Below are positions 1 to 13,949 of a stretch of DNA of 64,000 nucleotides, one piece after another. Location: the NCBI GenBank assembly GCA_001574975.1, contig KQ965815.1, forward strand, positions 105,853 to 169,852. The letters run 5' to 3'. The translations under genes were made by a program, and so were the position numbers. The notes beneath the pieces were generated by a model that saw only the letters and a program-made list of their open reading frames with translations, was not told where the DNA came from and made no database searches. Numbering within the stretch: position 1 is the stretch's first letter; every line of letters starts with the position of its first letter. Source of the DNA: Gonapodya prolifera JEL478 (taxonomy: Eukaryota > Monoblepharomycota > Monoblepharidomycetes > Monoblepharidales > Gonapodyaceae).

Positions 1-3000
1 GGAAACAGCGACGCCGAGCTCCGACCCAGCAGATCCATCCCCTCGACAGTCACTACAACGTCGCAGGGCTATTTCCAGGTCTGGGACTGACCCAACGGCG
101 TTCGGGACTTTACCTGGAGGACAAGCCCGTGCGCATTCGCAGGATCGCGCTCCACCCGCAGTTCCGACCGAGCCCATGCTACGAGCCCGGGCGCAGTCTG
201 TTCCACGTCCAATTGCACGGTGGAATACCGACCCTGACCGATCGCGTGCAAGGTCTGTTGGACCGGACGGGAAGAGACTGTCTGTACGGTTTGATTTGCC
301 CGATAGCAGCAGTGAAAGTGGGTTGGAAAGTGAAAGGGAGAGCGAGCAGGAGGTGGATGAGGAGGACGAAGAGCAGGAGAGGGAGGAGAGGGCGAGGGTT
401 GGACGGGAGGAACGAGAGGAGGAGTACAGTGCCCCAAGAATCGTGCAGCGGAAAAAAGATGAGAACGAAAAAGTACCGGAAAAAGAAGCGGCTAAGGCAA
501 CTCCGGAGGCTCAAAGCAAGGAGCTTCCACCAGTTCCATCTCAAGGAGAGGTAAAGGCTGTGGAGCCAGCTCCTGTTGCTAATGTGGGTACTGCAGTCAG
601 TACGAGTTCGATGGAAGGAGCGACAGACGCCACATTGCCCAGAAGAGGGTCCAAGCGAGGATCCGGAAGTCCGAACATCTCTGCACCTCTCGTCGCCTCA
701 GCGACGGTCGTTGCGGAGCCCGAGGCCCTCCCAGGGTCAAAGGAGCTGCCTTCTGCAGAGACCGTGGCGGAGGCATCATCGAGTTCGTTCCGAATCCCGT
801 TACTCCCCTCGAACACCGACAGTACATCGAGGCCGACCTTCGGAGCTGCGATACCGTCAAGTACTGGGTCTGGGGCGTTGGGGGTGTCGGTGAGTCTCAT
901 TGACATTTACAGCTTGCGTACAATAGCTCACTATTACGCTCCACAGTCACCGACGCTGGACCTCTCTGACAGCTACTGGGGTGGAGCGTGGGGTGGAGCT
1001 CCCATGAGTCCCACAAGCGAGAAGCAACCTCAACTTCCCGCCAAGGCATCATCCCCACAACCTTCGAGCCGCAACTCGAGCCCCGCCGGTTCGTCACGTG
1101 GACGAACGGAGAGGATACCAGCCGTGACCAGATCGGTGGAGAATCTGCGTGTGGTGCACAAGGCATCGTCTCATTCTAAGTTGGTGGATCTCATGGCTGG
1201 ACTGGAGCAGGAGCTGGACGGCCTAATTAATGCCTCCGGGGCGAGTTCCATTGAAAGGACACCATCAAACGCTTCAAACGTCTCGAGCAGCCGGGTTTCT
1301 GTGGATTCGAAGCCAACTGAGCCACTTCGTCGCAGTAGGATGAGCGTTAGGAAGTCGGCCGCTGTATTCGAGTTAGCCGCTGTTACTGGAAAGGCACCGG
1401 AGGAACTTGCATCGTCCATGATGCCATCTCCTATTTCCCACGAGGCGCCAGCACCGCTACCTCCCGTTCAGCCCCCTACCGAGGTAGAGCAGGCGGCAGA
1501 ACGGCCACCCCCTGCAGAAGTTGCATTGCAACGGTCCCTCATTGGGAGTTTGAGGAGGAAAATTGCAGAGAGGGAAGGCAGGTTAGTGTTAACGTGGAAG
1601 CTTTGTTTCTGGTTTGTGCTCTTCTAACCAGTAGTCGATTACACAGCGGTGGTCATATTGGAAGGCTCAATAAGGGTTCGTCTCGCTCGAGGTCTCGAGA
1701 GGCCGTCAGTCGGTGAGTTAATGCCTGTTGTCTTTGTGTTGTTGTAGGCCATTGATTGATCATGACATATGTATTGCCAGCTCGATCGAAATAATCAGCG
1801 AATCTGAATCTACATCCGTGCCAGCACCACCACCTCCTCCCCCACCTGGCGATGGTGTCCCACCTACACCTGCCGTTAGTGACGCTGCACCACCGGCTGG
1901 AGATGAGTTGAAAACAGCTTTCTTGCAGGAGATTCAGTGAGTACTCTTTTTTCTTTCCATCTTATAAGGCCCAACTGAAAGTTCTGTATAGGATGGGCAA
2001 GAAGCTGAAACAAGTCTCACAGTCAACGATGGCTCTTTTGCACCGTGGAGCTATACCATCTCCGACAGACGCACCACCCACCGAGGACGAAATCGTTCAA
2101 GCAAACTTCGAAGAGCGTCAAGCACTCTTCTTTGACTTGCTCGAGTACATGGAAACTCCCGAGGGCAGTCTCGAAGAGCTCACAGAGAAGCTCAATCGCG
2201 CGACTTCGACAACGAAAGGGTTCCTGTACGCAATGATTAAGCGTGGTTGGGTTGAGGGGTATCGTCTTGTGGATGACGTGACCGCGACTGGTGACAGCGA
2301 GTCTCCTGAGAAGACAGAGGAGCAAGCAAACGGAGACGGCTCCTCCTTGAATGGCAAATTACCACCATGTTTGCTATTCCCTTCGAGGGAATGGACCAAC
2401 AGTATAACAATTCCAGACCTTCCTCGTTCCAAAGTTGACGACATCGGTAACATTGCTCTTCGGGCACGCATTTTCCGGTATGACGTCGTCCCTGTTACGG
2501 CGGATGCCCCGCAGCACAACTTGGACGAGATTGTTCTAATCAAAACGGACCTCATGCCCGCTGAGCGTCTCCCATTTTCGGAACCGGAGCCAAAGTATGA
2601 CGGATCGTTCCAAGCGATCCAAGCCCTCGAAAGCTGGCAGGAGAAGAAACGCTACTACGACCAGTCAGACTGGGCGCAGTGGAGTTTGATGTCCACTAAC
2701 CTCACCGCTGCTGATGAAACCGTCGTAACGAACTTTGCTCACCTCGAGTCCACGGTGAGCCGGATGAGAAGCTTGAGTGAAGTGCTCAGGACAGAAATGG
2801 ACAATGTGGATTTACCCGCGCTTCGAAAGGCTGTCGCCTCGGTGCCCACCAAAGTCAGGGAGCTTGCACTTCAGCTTCAGGACCAGACTGGCCTGAAGAT
2901 TCGCGAGGACTTTGTGAAGGTGACCCCGGCCTTCATGAGACGACTTTTACGAAACGCCGCCAATGACAGCCGTGGTGTTAAGAAGCACGCGAGGAGCAAC

Positions 3001-3586
3001 AGTGAGGTGAAGCGGGAACTGCTGCTCGACGCGTCGGAGATCACCATTGGACCAAAAAAGCTTTCGACGTTGATGGAGTCGGAAAGCCTTCCCTCGCCAA
3101 CAAAGGTTGCTCGGGCACCCTCTGGTATCCTGGCAGCAGACCAAACCAGTGGGACACCGGCCAGCGAACTTACCATTATCGCCACTGACTATGCAGCTGC
3201 GGGAGCGTCCACGAGCGATGAAGATACACAACCAGTTCACAACATCGCTGGTGAGACACCAGTGCAGACGGAATCTGCAGAAGCCAATGCGAAAGCTGCG
3301 AACGTGGAGAGCGGAGAGCACAAGGCGGAGACGATGTCGCTCAAAGCAGAGTCGAGGTTCGACGATGCCAAGAGTGATGCAGACAACTCCTTTGTTGATG
3401 CGGTAGACTCGGCGTCGATCTGGGGTGACTTGAACACACAGTCAGGAGAGAAAGAAGATCAAAAAGAAGAAGAAAAAGCCGATGAGATTGCTGTCGAACC
3501 CAGTGAGTGCATCCCAGGTTGATGTAGCGATGGTGATGAACGATCTAACTTACAAACACCAATCTCAAGCGACCGTCGCAGCATGA
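1..3586 (+). CDS. Proline-rich WH2-domain actin-binding protein (5' partial)
   Basis: The reading frame is open to the left edge, so the N-terminus lies outside the window. The visible protein has a long acidic and Ser/Pro-rich region, a run of seven prolines near 1825-1845, and then a WH2 motif built across an intron (residues FLQEIQMGKKLKQV, 1920-2020). WH2 motifs bind monomeric actin, and a polyproline tract beside one is typical of WASP/WIP/verprolin-type regulators; an actin-assembly role is inferred. After WH2 comes about 500 residues of unrecognised sequence, with a conserved-looking block at 2080-2260 and an acidic tail. Introns read as 1582-1646, 1713-1747 and 1937-1991. A 57-nt in-frame candidate lies at 890-946. 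The tail either stops at 3522 or splices 3503-3569 and ends at 3586 (TVAA, stop). No WASP CA motif was recognised. Confidence 0.75.
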
Positions 3587-4008
3587 TTTTTCGGGATGTT
3601 TTGTTCGTTGGATTAGATGGATGCAGCCGCTGGCCGGGACTTCCGTTCGTGTCTTTTGACCCATGATGCCTTGGACTTTTGCGCGATATGGAACCTTGGA
3701 CTCTTCGGTTTCTTCATTTGGATGAGCGCGCCGCACGTGTCGCGGGCGACTCGAAACTTCTAGACGCACGTATGACTTTTTCTCTTGACCTGCACTACAT
3801 TTGTGTTTTCCCCCTTTCGACTATACCTCCGCAACCTTCGGGCTCAACTTTTATATGGACTCTTTTACTTATCCAACCTTCCCCACTTTGCACTTCTTCT
3901 TCTTATTTGTAATGAAATAAATTACTAAGTGAAATATTTGTCCTGGATAGAAGAGATGGATTCGAGTCACAAATTCATTGGTTGCTTTGCCTTCATCATT
4001 GTGAACTG
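3587..4008. other. Intergenic, UTRs of flanking genes
   Basis: No supported gene. An AATAAA-like motif near 3914 could be the polyadenylation signal of the upstream gene. The rest is presumably its 3' UTR and the promoter of the MFS transporter gene. Confidence 0.4.
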
Positions 4009-6091
4009 ATGCGGCCTGTTGTGGCTTCGAGATCAGCGGAACGGAACCCCTTGGTCGACAATCTCCTCACCCAACGCTCGCAGACGGTCGAGATGCGTGA
4101 GAGTATCGTGGACTTTGATCCTGGAGAGGACGAGGAGCTTCTGTCGCCAGATTCTTCGCAAACCCACCTCGACCGTTCTCAACAAACATCAGCTTTTCGG
4201 GCCTCCCATGTATTCGAATCCCTTTTCCGCTCGTCTGGTCTCTCTGTGATGACGAATCTACACCGTGATGCGTCGATCTTGGTTTTTTCCCGATGTTTGC
4301 GCTCCTTTGCGGCAGGTTTGGTGTCGGTCACCATCGCACTTTATCTCTCGGAACTCGGGTTCCAGGACGGTCAGATTGGATTGCTGCTGACATTGTCGCG
4401 TGCTGTGAGTCGAGTTTTCGCTACCAGCGTCGCTAATAGAGCTGCAATATACCTCAACACAGGGACATTCAACGTTCTCGCTATTGGTCACTTGGTTCGC
4501 GGATAGAATTGGTCGGAAACGTATTCTCGTGGTCGAAACGATTCTGATGGTGTTCGGGGGAGCTGTGTACAGCTGGGCACCTTTTGAAGGGACCATCCGA
4601 TTCATTCTGTTCTCCCTTGCAGGAGCTGTTGGTGAGCGCGTCGATTAGAAATACCGATTCCATTTTACAACAAATTGGCCCGTACGCATAGGAATCATGA
4701 GCCCGCAGGGGATGGAGGCAATTGAGCAGAGTGCCATTAGCGGTTACGTTGAACTTGAGAATCGAACCATGGTGTTCTCATGGTGGGTTGATGATAAACT
4801 CAATAAGCGTATAGCGCAGTTTGCGTGAATACGTTGCCACAGGTCACAGTCGCTCTCGTATTTCTGTTCTGCTCTCGGAGCTGTCGCCGCGGGCCTCCTC
4901 GTTGACGGCCTCGGGCCCTTCCTTTCTTTCTCAAAGTTCGACAGCTACCGTCTTGCAATGGCGTGTTTCTCTCTTGTTGGAGTTCTCCTTGTGCTGACGT
5001 TTTCGTCACTTTCCGCTGGTGTGGAAATAGAAGCGGAAACTGCGCGACAACGAACTTGGATCCTTGAAACAGACGACCACAACCGACCCAAACCTGTCCT
5101 CAGTACACGAGAGCAGTCTACCGTCCCTAAGCACCTTCGGTGGACGATATTGTACCTCTGCCTCCTGTTCGGCCTTCACGCGTTTGCTGGGGCGCTTGTG
5201 AGCGGCTCTCTCCTGGCGCTGTGGTTCCACCAAAAATATCACCTTGACGTTGGAACGTTGGGACCCATACTCGGTGCTGCACAGATTTTGGCTGGGTTCA
5301 GTTCCCTCTTGGCACCTCATGCTGCGGCGAGGATTGGTCTCATTCGAACACGTATGTTGCGCAACCGACCTCTGTTTCCGAGGTGTCATTACTGAGCAGT
5401 CTTTGTCTGGCTGATGAAGTCGCCTTCACGGACCTTCCTTCGAGTGTCCTAGTCGGACTGTTGCCTTCAACGGTGCCGAGCCTCTTCGGCACCACGGCGT
5501 TTCTCTTCGTCCGCTCGTCAATATCCGAAATGGTACCGATGTTCCCGCAACTATTGTCAATCTCGAAGCTCACTTTTTAATTTTGCTCACTTTGCAGGAC
5601 GACGCACCCAGGGCTGCATACATAACTACAATAGTTCCGCCTCAATCGCGCACGGCTATATTTGGTATCGTCAGCACAGCTCGATCGGTGTCACGAGCGA
5701 TCGCCCCTAGTGTCACTGGATACCTGAGCGAGCGCGGAATGTTTGATGCCGCGTTTTGGTTGTGTGGAGGTCTCGGCGTCCTGTACAGTGAGTATTGCTA
5801 TTGCTATTTAATGGCGTCAGAAGCATCTAGCGACCTTTGTATTTCTTGTATCGTTTTACTTCAGATCTTCTTCTCCTTCTTTCGTTTGGATCTGTGAAGT
5901 CTCGTCACGCCGCATATTCGGAGGAGACCGGTCACACGGATTCCTCCCCCACAAATCAGACTCCGAAGGTACGATTTTCCGATGGCGATGGAGAAAAGGG
6001 TGCCGAGCGTCGCGGACCGCATCACGGAAACTCGAGTGCTCAACTGTCTCGCGAGGAAACCTCCGTATTGCTGGATGACCTGGAGGCATAA
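4009..6091 (+). CDS. Major facilitator superfamily transporter (12-TM type)
   Basis: A polytopic membrane transporter. After a cytosolic N-terminal tail of about 90 residues, the first helix pair ends in the loop FADRIGRKR, a good match to MFS motif A between TM2 and TM3. The second half has another hydrophobic set and a PPQSRTAIFGIV motif seen in fungal MFS proteins whose substrates are unknown. Exons were joined by frame and splice motifs; clear introns are 4405-4462, 5352-5419 and 5533-5597, with others near 4633-4691, 4780-4841 and 5787-5865. The ATG at 4009 is the first in frame. The C-terminus is a hydrophilic tail ending DDLEA. The fold is secure, but the substrate cannot be read from sequence. 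Confidence 0.85.
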
Positions 6092-6454
6092 CGAATACTG
6101 TAATTCGAAATCCGCCGTTGTAAATACGTCCGGTGGTTTTGTCGAGCAATGGGAGAGCTGGTATTGGTAAATAGTAATCACAGCATGATTCGGAAATAAT
6201 TCTCCTCATCGAATAGTCGTAAGAAATGTAGTTTCGCTGTATAATTTGAACAGTTTCCAAAGTTTTACAGCTCCGATGCCAAAATTTTGCCAGAGAAAAA
6301 AAGCGGCACTGAGGGTGTGGGGATAACTTTTGGCAATCCTTTCTCTGATTCATCGTACAAAGCGGCTCAGTATGGCAAAGCTATCCCGCCCAAGTTCTGA
6401 GCATCGAAAGAATCTGTCTCGTTTTCCATCCTCGCCTATCGGATTGAAGCCACG
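6092..6454. other. Intergenic
   Basis: AT-rich spacer between the MFS gene and the 7-TM gene. No supported gene or repeat was seen. Confidence 0.4.
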
Positions 6455-7935
6455 ATGTCGCTCGCACACCTATTCATGCGAGAGACGAAGCTGGAGCCCG
6501 AGAACATGTCACACTTTGTCTACCTCGGTCCACTCGTTCTGACGGTCATCGGGGACTTGGCTGCAATTGGACTGTACGCTCTTGCTTACGGGTGAGGAAG
6601 AACTGACGTGGAGCTGTCCAACTTCAATCGTCGACCACCTTCACCGTTGAAAGGGCGAGACTGCCTTTTGTTCGTCACCCACTTCACCTGGTTATGTTCA
6701 TGTTCTTTTTCTGGAATCTGATTGGGGCTGGCTTCTTCACTGCCCACCACTGGATCACTCCGGACACTATCGCGTGCAAGTGGGCTCTCAACCATGCGGT
6801 TTCTAATTCGAGTTGGCAGACTTATAATATTCCTCCTAGTGTAACAATCGTCGGTACTGTCGCATCGTTTGGCGGCGAATACGCGTCCACCGTTGTCGTT
6901 GGATTCCTCCTCTTTTTGTCTCTGGTTCTGAACATGCCCCCTCCATCTGGATCATGGGAAACAATCCTGCTTACCTTCCCTCTTGGGGTGGCTATTGCAA
7001 TTGGATTCTCCGCTGTTGGCGTGTAAGTTGCTGAACTCCCGATCAAGTGGCAGGGCTCCACCAATAGTCACTCTGGGCTCAATTTTTCGCCCGCGACCAC
7101 GTTTTAGGGATACTCATCAGCTTCCTGGAGCCGGATGTTGGTTTGCAGACACGTCTGGATCGCATGCCAAAATTGTGACCGGCGGGATCCTCTTGGCATT
7201 GGGTCTTGACGCTCTTCTGGTCCTTGGTGTATTCTTCAACATGCTTGCACGATACAAAACGAAAGTAGACGTCTCGACACTGCGGGTGGCGAACTTGGGA
7301 GTGATGAGTGACGCCAGACGATCTGTGAAACGGGATTCGGAAATCCTCACCACTCGAATGCTGATAGTACGTTTGTACGTGATATTTTCTTTCGCTTGCA
7401 ACCTAAAATTCTCGGTGACTATAGTACCCTGTGATTATGATGCTATCTGGGGGCTGGTCCAGCGTTGCCGCAATGGTCGTAATCACTCCACTTCTTATCG
7501 TTGGTGGTGAGTTTATACTGCCGAATGGTACTGCCCAGTTGCATTCGCTAACATGGAATTTAATTCGTAGAAATCCTTCTCACTCTGAGTGGATTCTTCA
7601 ACGCCATGACATTCTTCTTTATCGACACAACCTCGCGTAAAATTGCCCGTGGGCTACTTGAGCAACTGGACTCTATTTCCAAGCAAACGGAATATGTTGA
7701 CGATTTGCCCAGGCTGGAGAAGGGCAAAGACTTTGCGTCCTCTCACTCACCTGTTCCCTCGATCCATTCAGTCCAGATTTCGCAGCAATCGTTTCCAGTT
7801 TCACGACGCTCATTTGAGGACTCTCACCACGCCATTGTGCCATCACGCCACATGGCCCCTGTGAGGCCTTCGTGGGCGCTTAGCGTAGCGAGAGGGATCC
7901 GACCTATTCTCGGATGGATTGCTGGCAGTTCTTGA
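6455..7935 (+). CDS. Seven-transmembrane receptor-like membrane protein
   Basis: Spliced translation gives about seven hydrophobic segments followed by a hydrophilic, Ser-rich C-terminal tail of about 110 residues. TM1 starts at YLGPLVLTVIGDLAAIGLYA, TM2 at LVMFMFFFWNLIGAGFF, TM6 contains YPVIMMLSGGW, and TM7 is followed by a TSRKIARGLLEQLD helix. Seven helices with a long Ser-rich tail suggest a G-protein-coupled receptor, loosely like the cAMP-receptor/Git3 types of fungi and amoebae. This is inference from topology; no family signature was matched. Introns: 6592-6653 (the frame is restored exactly), about 7023-7107, about 7369-7424 and about 7507-7570. The ATG at 6455 gives a short N-terminus before TM1. 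Confidence 0.65.
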
Positions 7936-8258
7936 GAAAATCTGTGACAACTTTTGTCATTTATTCCTTTGCTTTTGTATTAGGTTTCTCTCTTCGTACT
8001 ACATATCAATATCATATCCAAATGTTCAGGTTGTTGCTGGTCGCAAGATCAGACTCTTTTAGCAACATCACAGCGACAGTCGAACTAGAAGGCGGCCAAA
8101 AGAAGAGAAAAGACCACGATTGACTTATACTAAATTGCGATGATGCCATAACCACACGAAAACGTGAGAGATTGGACGAAAAGATATTTTCGAAGATTCG
8201 CCTAAAACATTAGTAAAGTTTTATATATGAATATTATTTTGAATATCTCAGCAAGGAC

Positions 8259-8329
8259 GCGCTAATAGTCCAACGGTAGGATATTTGCCTTCCAAGCAAA
8301 AGGTTCGGGTTCGATTCCCGATTGGCGCA
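8259..8329 (+). tRNA. tRNA-Gly(UCC)
   Basis: A 71-nt cloverleaf. The acceptor stem GCGCTAA pairs with TTGGCGC, allowing one T-G pair. The anticodon stem TTTGC/GCAAA encloses the loop CTTCCAA, so the anticodon is TCC and it reads GGA. The T-arm is GGTTCGATTCC-like, and the discriminator base is A at 8329. There is no intron and no encoded CCA. A T-rich run (CTTTCTTTTTCC) follows within 10 nt and would serve as the Pol III terminator. Confidence 0.95.
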
Positions 8330-8339
8330 ACTTTCTTTT

Positions 8340-9115
8340 TCCATTATGCATATCGTTTTTGAACTATGTCATGCGAAATTGAAGCTGCCATATCATTTCT
8401 ACCTGGTCTAGTTCCATAGTGAGCAGTGATCAAAAGGTGTTTTGTCCTGCACACCTGTTGTATTCTTACTGGTTTGCATCTGAACAAGTCAATATAGTTT
8501 TTGCCATTTAGTGCATTGTTTCAAGTCTTACAGACAGTGAGTGAGCTGTAAGGGTGTTGTCATACATCAATGGTATGCAAGATGATGATCAGTCTGCCAA
8601 ATATTGCACCTTTGCAGATGGTGCAACATGGCAAATTGGCAATGATTGCAAGAGATTGCAGTACTCTATTACAGTACTCTATTACATAGCCTGCCCCTCC
8701 AGCATCAGCTTGTCTATGTTTATGGCTCACCAGCATGGGCAACATGCCTTTGGAGTTTCATGGTGATCATGCCTTTACTCCTGTCATAGTACTTGTTACA
8801 AAAAATTTCCTGTCTCCGTTGACATTTTGTGGTGGTTGCCAGTCAATGCAGCATTATGATGTCAACATTAGCACATTGATGAGCAATCATGAGGAGGACA
8901 GTATTGCGCTCCTGAGAATACGCAGTATCAAACCCACTCTCCCCTGTGCCAGTGGCATGACTGGTGTGCGACATGTCCAAACACCATACATGCAAGTTAA
9001 CCATGTAACCACTGGTCATGCTACAAAAAAGAAAAGTATGACCCTGATGTATCATCATTCTCTTTAACTGGTCTATCTCCCATTGTATATGACATCACTG
9101 ATGTCTGCACAAGAT
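8340..9115 (+). repeat. CG-depleted diverged repeat beside the tRNA
   Basis: I count about six CG dinucleotides in roughly 770 bp, while flanking genes are CG-rich. TG and CA are abundant. No gene is supported. The stretch around 8610-8650 (GATGGTGCAACATGG...) resembles 61399-61426 (GATGGAGCAACCTGCC...), suggesting the same old repeat family as the right end of the window. Methylated repeat DNA decayed by C-to-T deamination is the likely explanation. Confidence 0.6.
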
Positions 9116-9199
9116 GAAGACGGACGCGCTGTGTATTGAGCAGCAAGAACGACGTCAAGTTGTTTTCTTCTATTCTCAACACCAAAATAGTGCATTTGA

Positions 9200-10659
<1,460 letters not shown>

Positions 10660-10779
10660 GGTGGATGTTGCGTTTCCATCACTCCTTCGCCACCTTGCTC
10701 TGGTCGTCATTAGCCTTTACGCCATTTATACAGTATCGGTGACATAAATTTTACATTATCCCATATACTCCCGTCCACA

Positions 10780-12690
10780 TCACTTCGACTTACGCAACAA
10801 CCGCTCCAGCACCTTCACCACCTCCATCTCCGCCTCGTCCGTAGCTGCTACCACCGCCGTGTGCTCAGACGCAGACGGCCCAGTCTCGAACTGCGCCGTG
10901 CTCGCCAGGACGCACGCGAAGTCGGCGTGGCGGTTGGAGCGGTCTTCGAGGTCTGCGCCGCACTGGGGTAGCATCGTCATAGACAGGGAGGGGTGTGTCG
11001 TGGCGACCAGAGGTTACCGAGGTTAGTGCATGATGACTCCGGCAACCACACACCGGCACCAGCCCAAAAACAACCACACCCACATTATAGCAAAAATACG
11101 CTCCACACCGACACGAACTATGATCGCACCCGTCCGTCTTCTCGACCGCCATACGGCACTTGGGGCACCGCGTCCAGTTCTCGACAAGACTCTTAGTCGC
11201 CCACTTCGTGCTTGCTATTGCATGTGCATTTGCCCCAGAACCATGTTTGCGGCGTTTGGAGGCAGATCGCGCACCCAGGACGGCGGAGATGTGGGATGGG
11301 TCCAGCGCGGGTTCGAGCGAGGCGAGGTCGAGGGCGCCGGAGAGAAGGTGCGAGGTGAGAGTGGGGAGCAAGGTGGAGGAGCCGCCTGGTGGAGCAAGAG
11401 GGTTGTGATGCGGTCGATGGTGGCGCGGCTGTATGCTTGTGTGCGGTTGGGGTTGTGAGCACGGCGAAAGAGGAACGAAGGATTGGAACACAAGTCGACA
11501 ACAACGTACAGGGCCGCGCCAGCTCTTTCCGCACCGCGCGCAGAAATCTGCCCAGGCAAACAAACCCGTGTAATTTTGTCAGTCACCCTTCGCCGCATAA
11601 ATCACACAGCACAACCGCGCGGGAACTTACTAAACCCGCAATGATCGCATCGTGCCATCCGTATCCCCGCCCTTCGTGCCTGTTCCTCCTCCATCTGTAC
11701 CTGCGCCACTTTCTCCTTCTCCTTCCCCCCTCACCCCAGCACCACCCACCGGAGCCGCACCAACCCCCACCACGGACGGGGACACCACAGCGGGTTGGCG
11801 CGCAATTCGGACCGGTGCAGGGTGGTGAGGCGCTCCCATTCGGCGAATTGGGGGGGGGGCGGGTGAGGATGGAACGGATTTGGGAGCGGGGGAACCGGCC
11901 TCGGCGGGAGACATGGGGTTGGTCCGAAGTGGCGGGGGGAGTGCCCTGTCCCGTTGAGAAGAAAAAGGTGGGTGCCCAGGCGTCACGAGGCTCGCGTATT
12001 CGTTCGTCTCAGATGTCGCTATCTTCGCACACTCCGCGTTGAAGCACATCCCCACCGCGAGCGGGACGCTAGTGTCGAGACCCGCCGCGAAGTACCCCCG
12101 CGCGCAAGGCTGGCAGAATACGTGGCGGCAGGGGTCGAAGCAGACGCACGTTGAACCGCGGTGGTCCTGCATTGTTGGTGAGCAGATGACGGGACGGCGG
12201 ACCAGTCAATGGCGATTGGGAGCACACGAGGGATTGTTCTTTCGAAAACAAGGGAACGGGATACTCACCTCCATGCACACCTCGCACAAGAACAATCGCT
12301 CGTCGAACTCAACCTGTGCCATTCGGCGGTCGTGCATGACCAGCACAGCGACTGTAGAACTCGGATCAGTGCACTTGAGCTCGAGGTACGCAGTGTCGTT
12401 GGTTGTGGAGGTTTGGAGGTTGACGGTGAAGGTGCACAGACACTGGAAACACCAAACGATCGAGTCCACAGACTAACCGATGTACGCCCTTCATCGTCCC
12501 ACAACGATCTCATCGCGTTCTCTACCCTTATCCTTCCCTCGTTGTCTACCCATGGGGCTTCCACCGAAAACTCCACACACTCATTCGAGGGGTACGCCAA
12601 TCCGAGCCGGAACGCGAGCTTCGCCGGCGGAAGTCTCGTAAGTGCGCACGACTCGCTCGGCGCGCCTTCGTGGACGGACCGCGCGGTGAC
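10780..12690 (-). CDS. RWD-RBR E3 ubiquitin ligase, RNF14-like
   Basis: Read right to left, the product begins with an RWD-like region (LAYPSNECVEFSVEAPW and SLWDDEG, as in RNF14). RING1 is split by an intron after CEVCMEV and continues CRHVFCQPCARGYF. An IBR part (RCDHCGF spliced to FCARCGKSW) follows, then RING2 with RCPKCRMAVEKTDGCDHSSC and RCGAYFCYN spliced to CGADLEDRSNRH. The Cys in GCDH corresponds to the catalytic thioester Cys of RBR ligases. The C-terminus is a short acidic helix ending LLRKSK. RWD plus RBR is the RNF14/ARA54 arrangement. The long Pro/Gly-rich stretch at 11640-11980 lies between RING1 and IBR and may be partly intronic. The first exon is unresolved: the RWD frame runs into a stop near 12703 with no ATG. 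Confidence 0.8.
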
Positions 12691-12915
12691 GTTAAGCGGT
12701 TACATGGGCATTGATTTTGCTCGGACGATCATCAAAAATGTCTACATCGCAGACATCAAACGGTTTCCACGCTGGCTCGCGTACACTACTTTCTCCTTAG
12801 CTGGTGTCGCCACGAGCGGAACAGACTTGTACCCGTCGGTGAGCATAGTGCTTCACCGCTTTTGTGCCGCCGCGTTTGGCTTGTGGGACATGACACTGGG
12901 GCGACTTTAGGCTCA

Positions 12916-13365
12916 ATGATTGGGATGTATGCGGACGCGGATGACCCCACCGATGGGGACCATCAAAGCGTCGGTGGTGGATCGGATTCATCTTCCGATG
13001 ATTCTGAAGGCTCCCCAGATGAAATATCGACGGACGAGGAGGAGAAAGAGTTAGAAGAAGAGGCGGTTGATCTCAATGTGGAATGCGCTGAAATGTCAAC
13101 ATCGGATCGCATCGCCATGATCATGCAGTCAAGACTTTCGCCGATTGCCGAAGGCAAAGTCCAATGGCCAGAGTCTTCAAAGAAAACAAAGAACGTGTTG
13201 GCCCCGTTGGTGACACTGGAAGACGAAGACGAGGATCATTCCTCGGGTGAAGATTCGGACGATCGCGCTGGAAGCACCCCCACATTGTTTGGTTGGGAGG
13301 ACGAGGAGGAAGACGACGACGGAGATGAAGGCGACATGGATGATGATGGGTTCGACGAATTCTGA
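12916..13365 (+). CDS. Acidic hypothetical protein
   Basis: An ORF of 149 codons from the ATG at 12916, very rich in Asp, Glu and Ser, with acidic runs at the start, middle and end (final residues DDDGFDEF). One less acidic block, STSDRIAMIMQSRLSPIAEG, looks folded. A good intron-like segment (GTGAGC...CTTTAG) at 12839-12910 ends just before the ATG and could be a 5' UTR intron. No upstream exon keeps the frame, so I start at 12916. It sits head to head with the RBR ligase gene, and the two may share a promoter. The family is not recognised. Confidence 0.55.
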   Translation: MIGMYADADDPTDGDHQSVGGGSDSSSDDSEGSPDEISTDEEEKELEEEAVDLNVECAEMSTSDRIAMIMQSRLSPIAEGKVQWPESSKKTKNVLAPLVTLEDEDEDHSSGEDSDDRAGSTPTLFGWEDEEEDDDGDEGDMDDDGFDEF

Positions 13366-13949
13366 TGAATCATGACGCCAAATCACCATTGTAGGCGCAA
13401 AAGAACTTGCAGTCTTACTCGTTCAGAATCGAAATCAATAAGGAGATCGGTATTGAAACGTAGTTTACTCACATGTTTACATAAACGGAAGTGTGTATTA
13501 TTGATTCTTTGGGCAATTATACAATTGTGGAAATATCAAAATGATTTATGGAATGTTCGACATGTATTTGGAAATCGTTGCCTCGGTGGTGTACTGTCAG
13601 TAACGTGTAGCTAGATTAAAAACGTGTAATGACATCCCGGTAAACGGCACAGCGTTGACACTCTGCTTGTCTTTATCTAGAGTCTTGGATTTCAAGAGAT
13701 GGTGGGTCACGAGTCGAAACTGGAACAGCAGGAATCAAGCAACCTGTAATTGACCATGGAGTAGTAGAAATGAAAGGACTTGCATTTTGAGATCAATAGC
13801 GGACCAGCGCTGGACACTTGATTGTCTCCCTCAGCCTGATGGGGTGCAATATATTTGGTGGATATATATGTTCGGTCAAATGGATACATACCGCCCTGAC
13901 TTTTCTCGGGTGACCGGTTCTGCGTCTTGCTGAATTCCATCTACCAAGC
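13366..13949. other. Intergenic, AT-rich
   Basis: AT-rich spacer between the acidic protein gene and the SDR gene. I see no gene, no clear repeat and no tRNA. Confidence 0.4.

Noticed and set aside
12209-12910. Plus-strand ORF of 233 codons over the RBR ligase 5' end
   Set aside because: It is antisense to the RWD and RING1 exons, which carry clear motifs; only its last part might be 5' UTR of the acidic protein gene.
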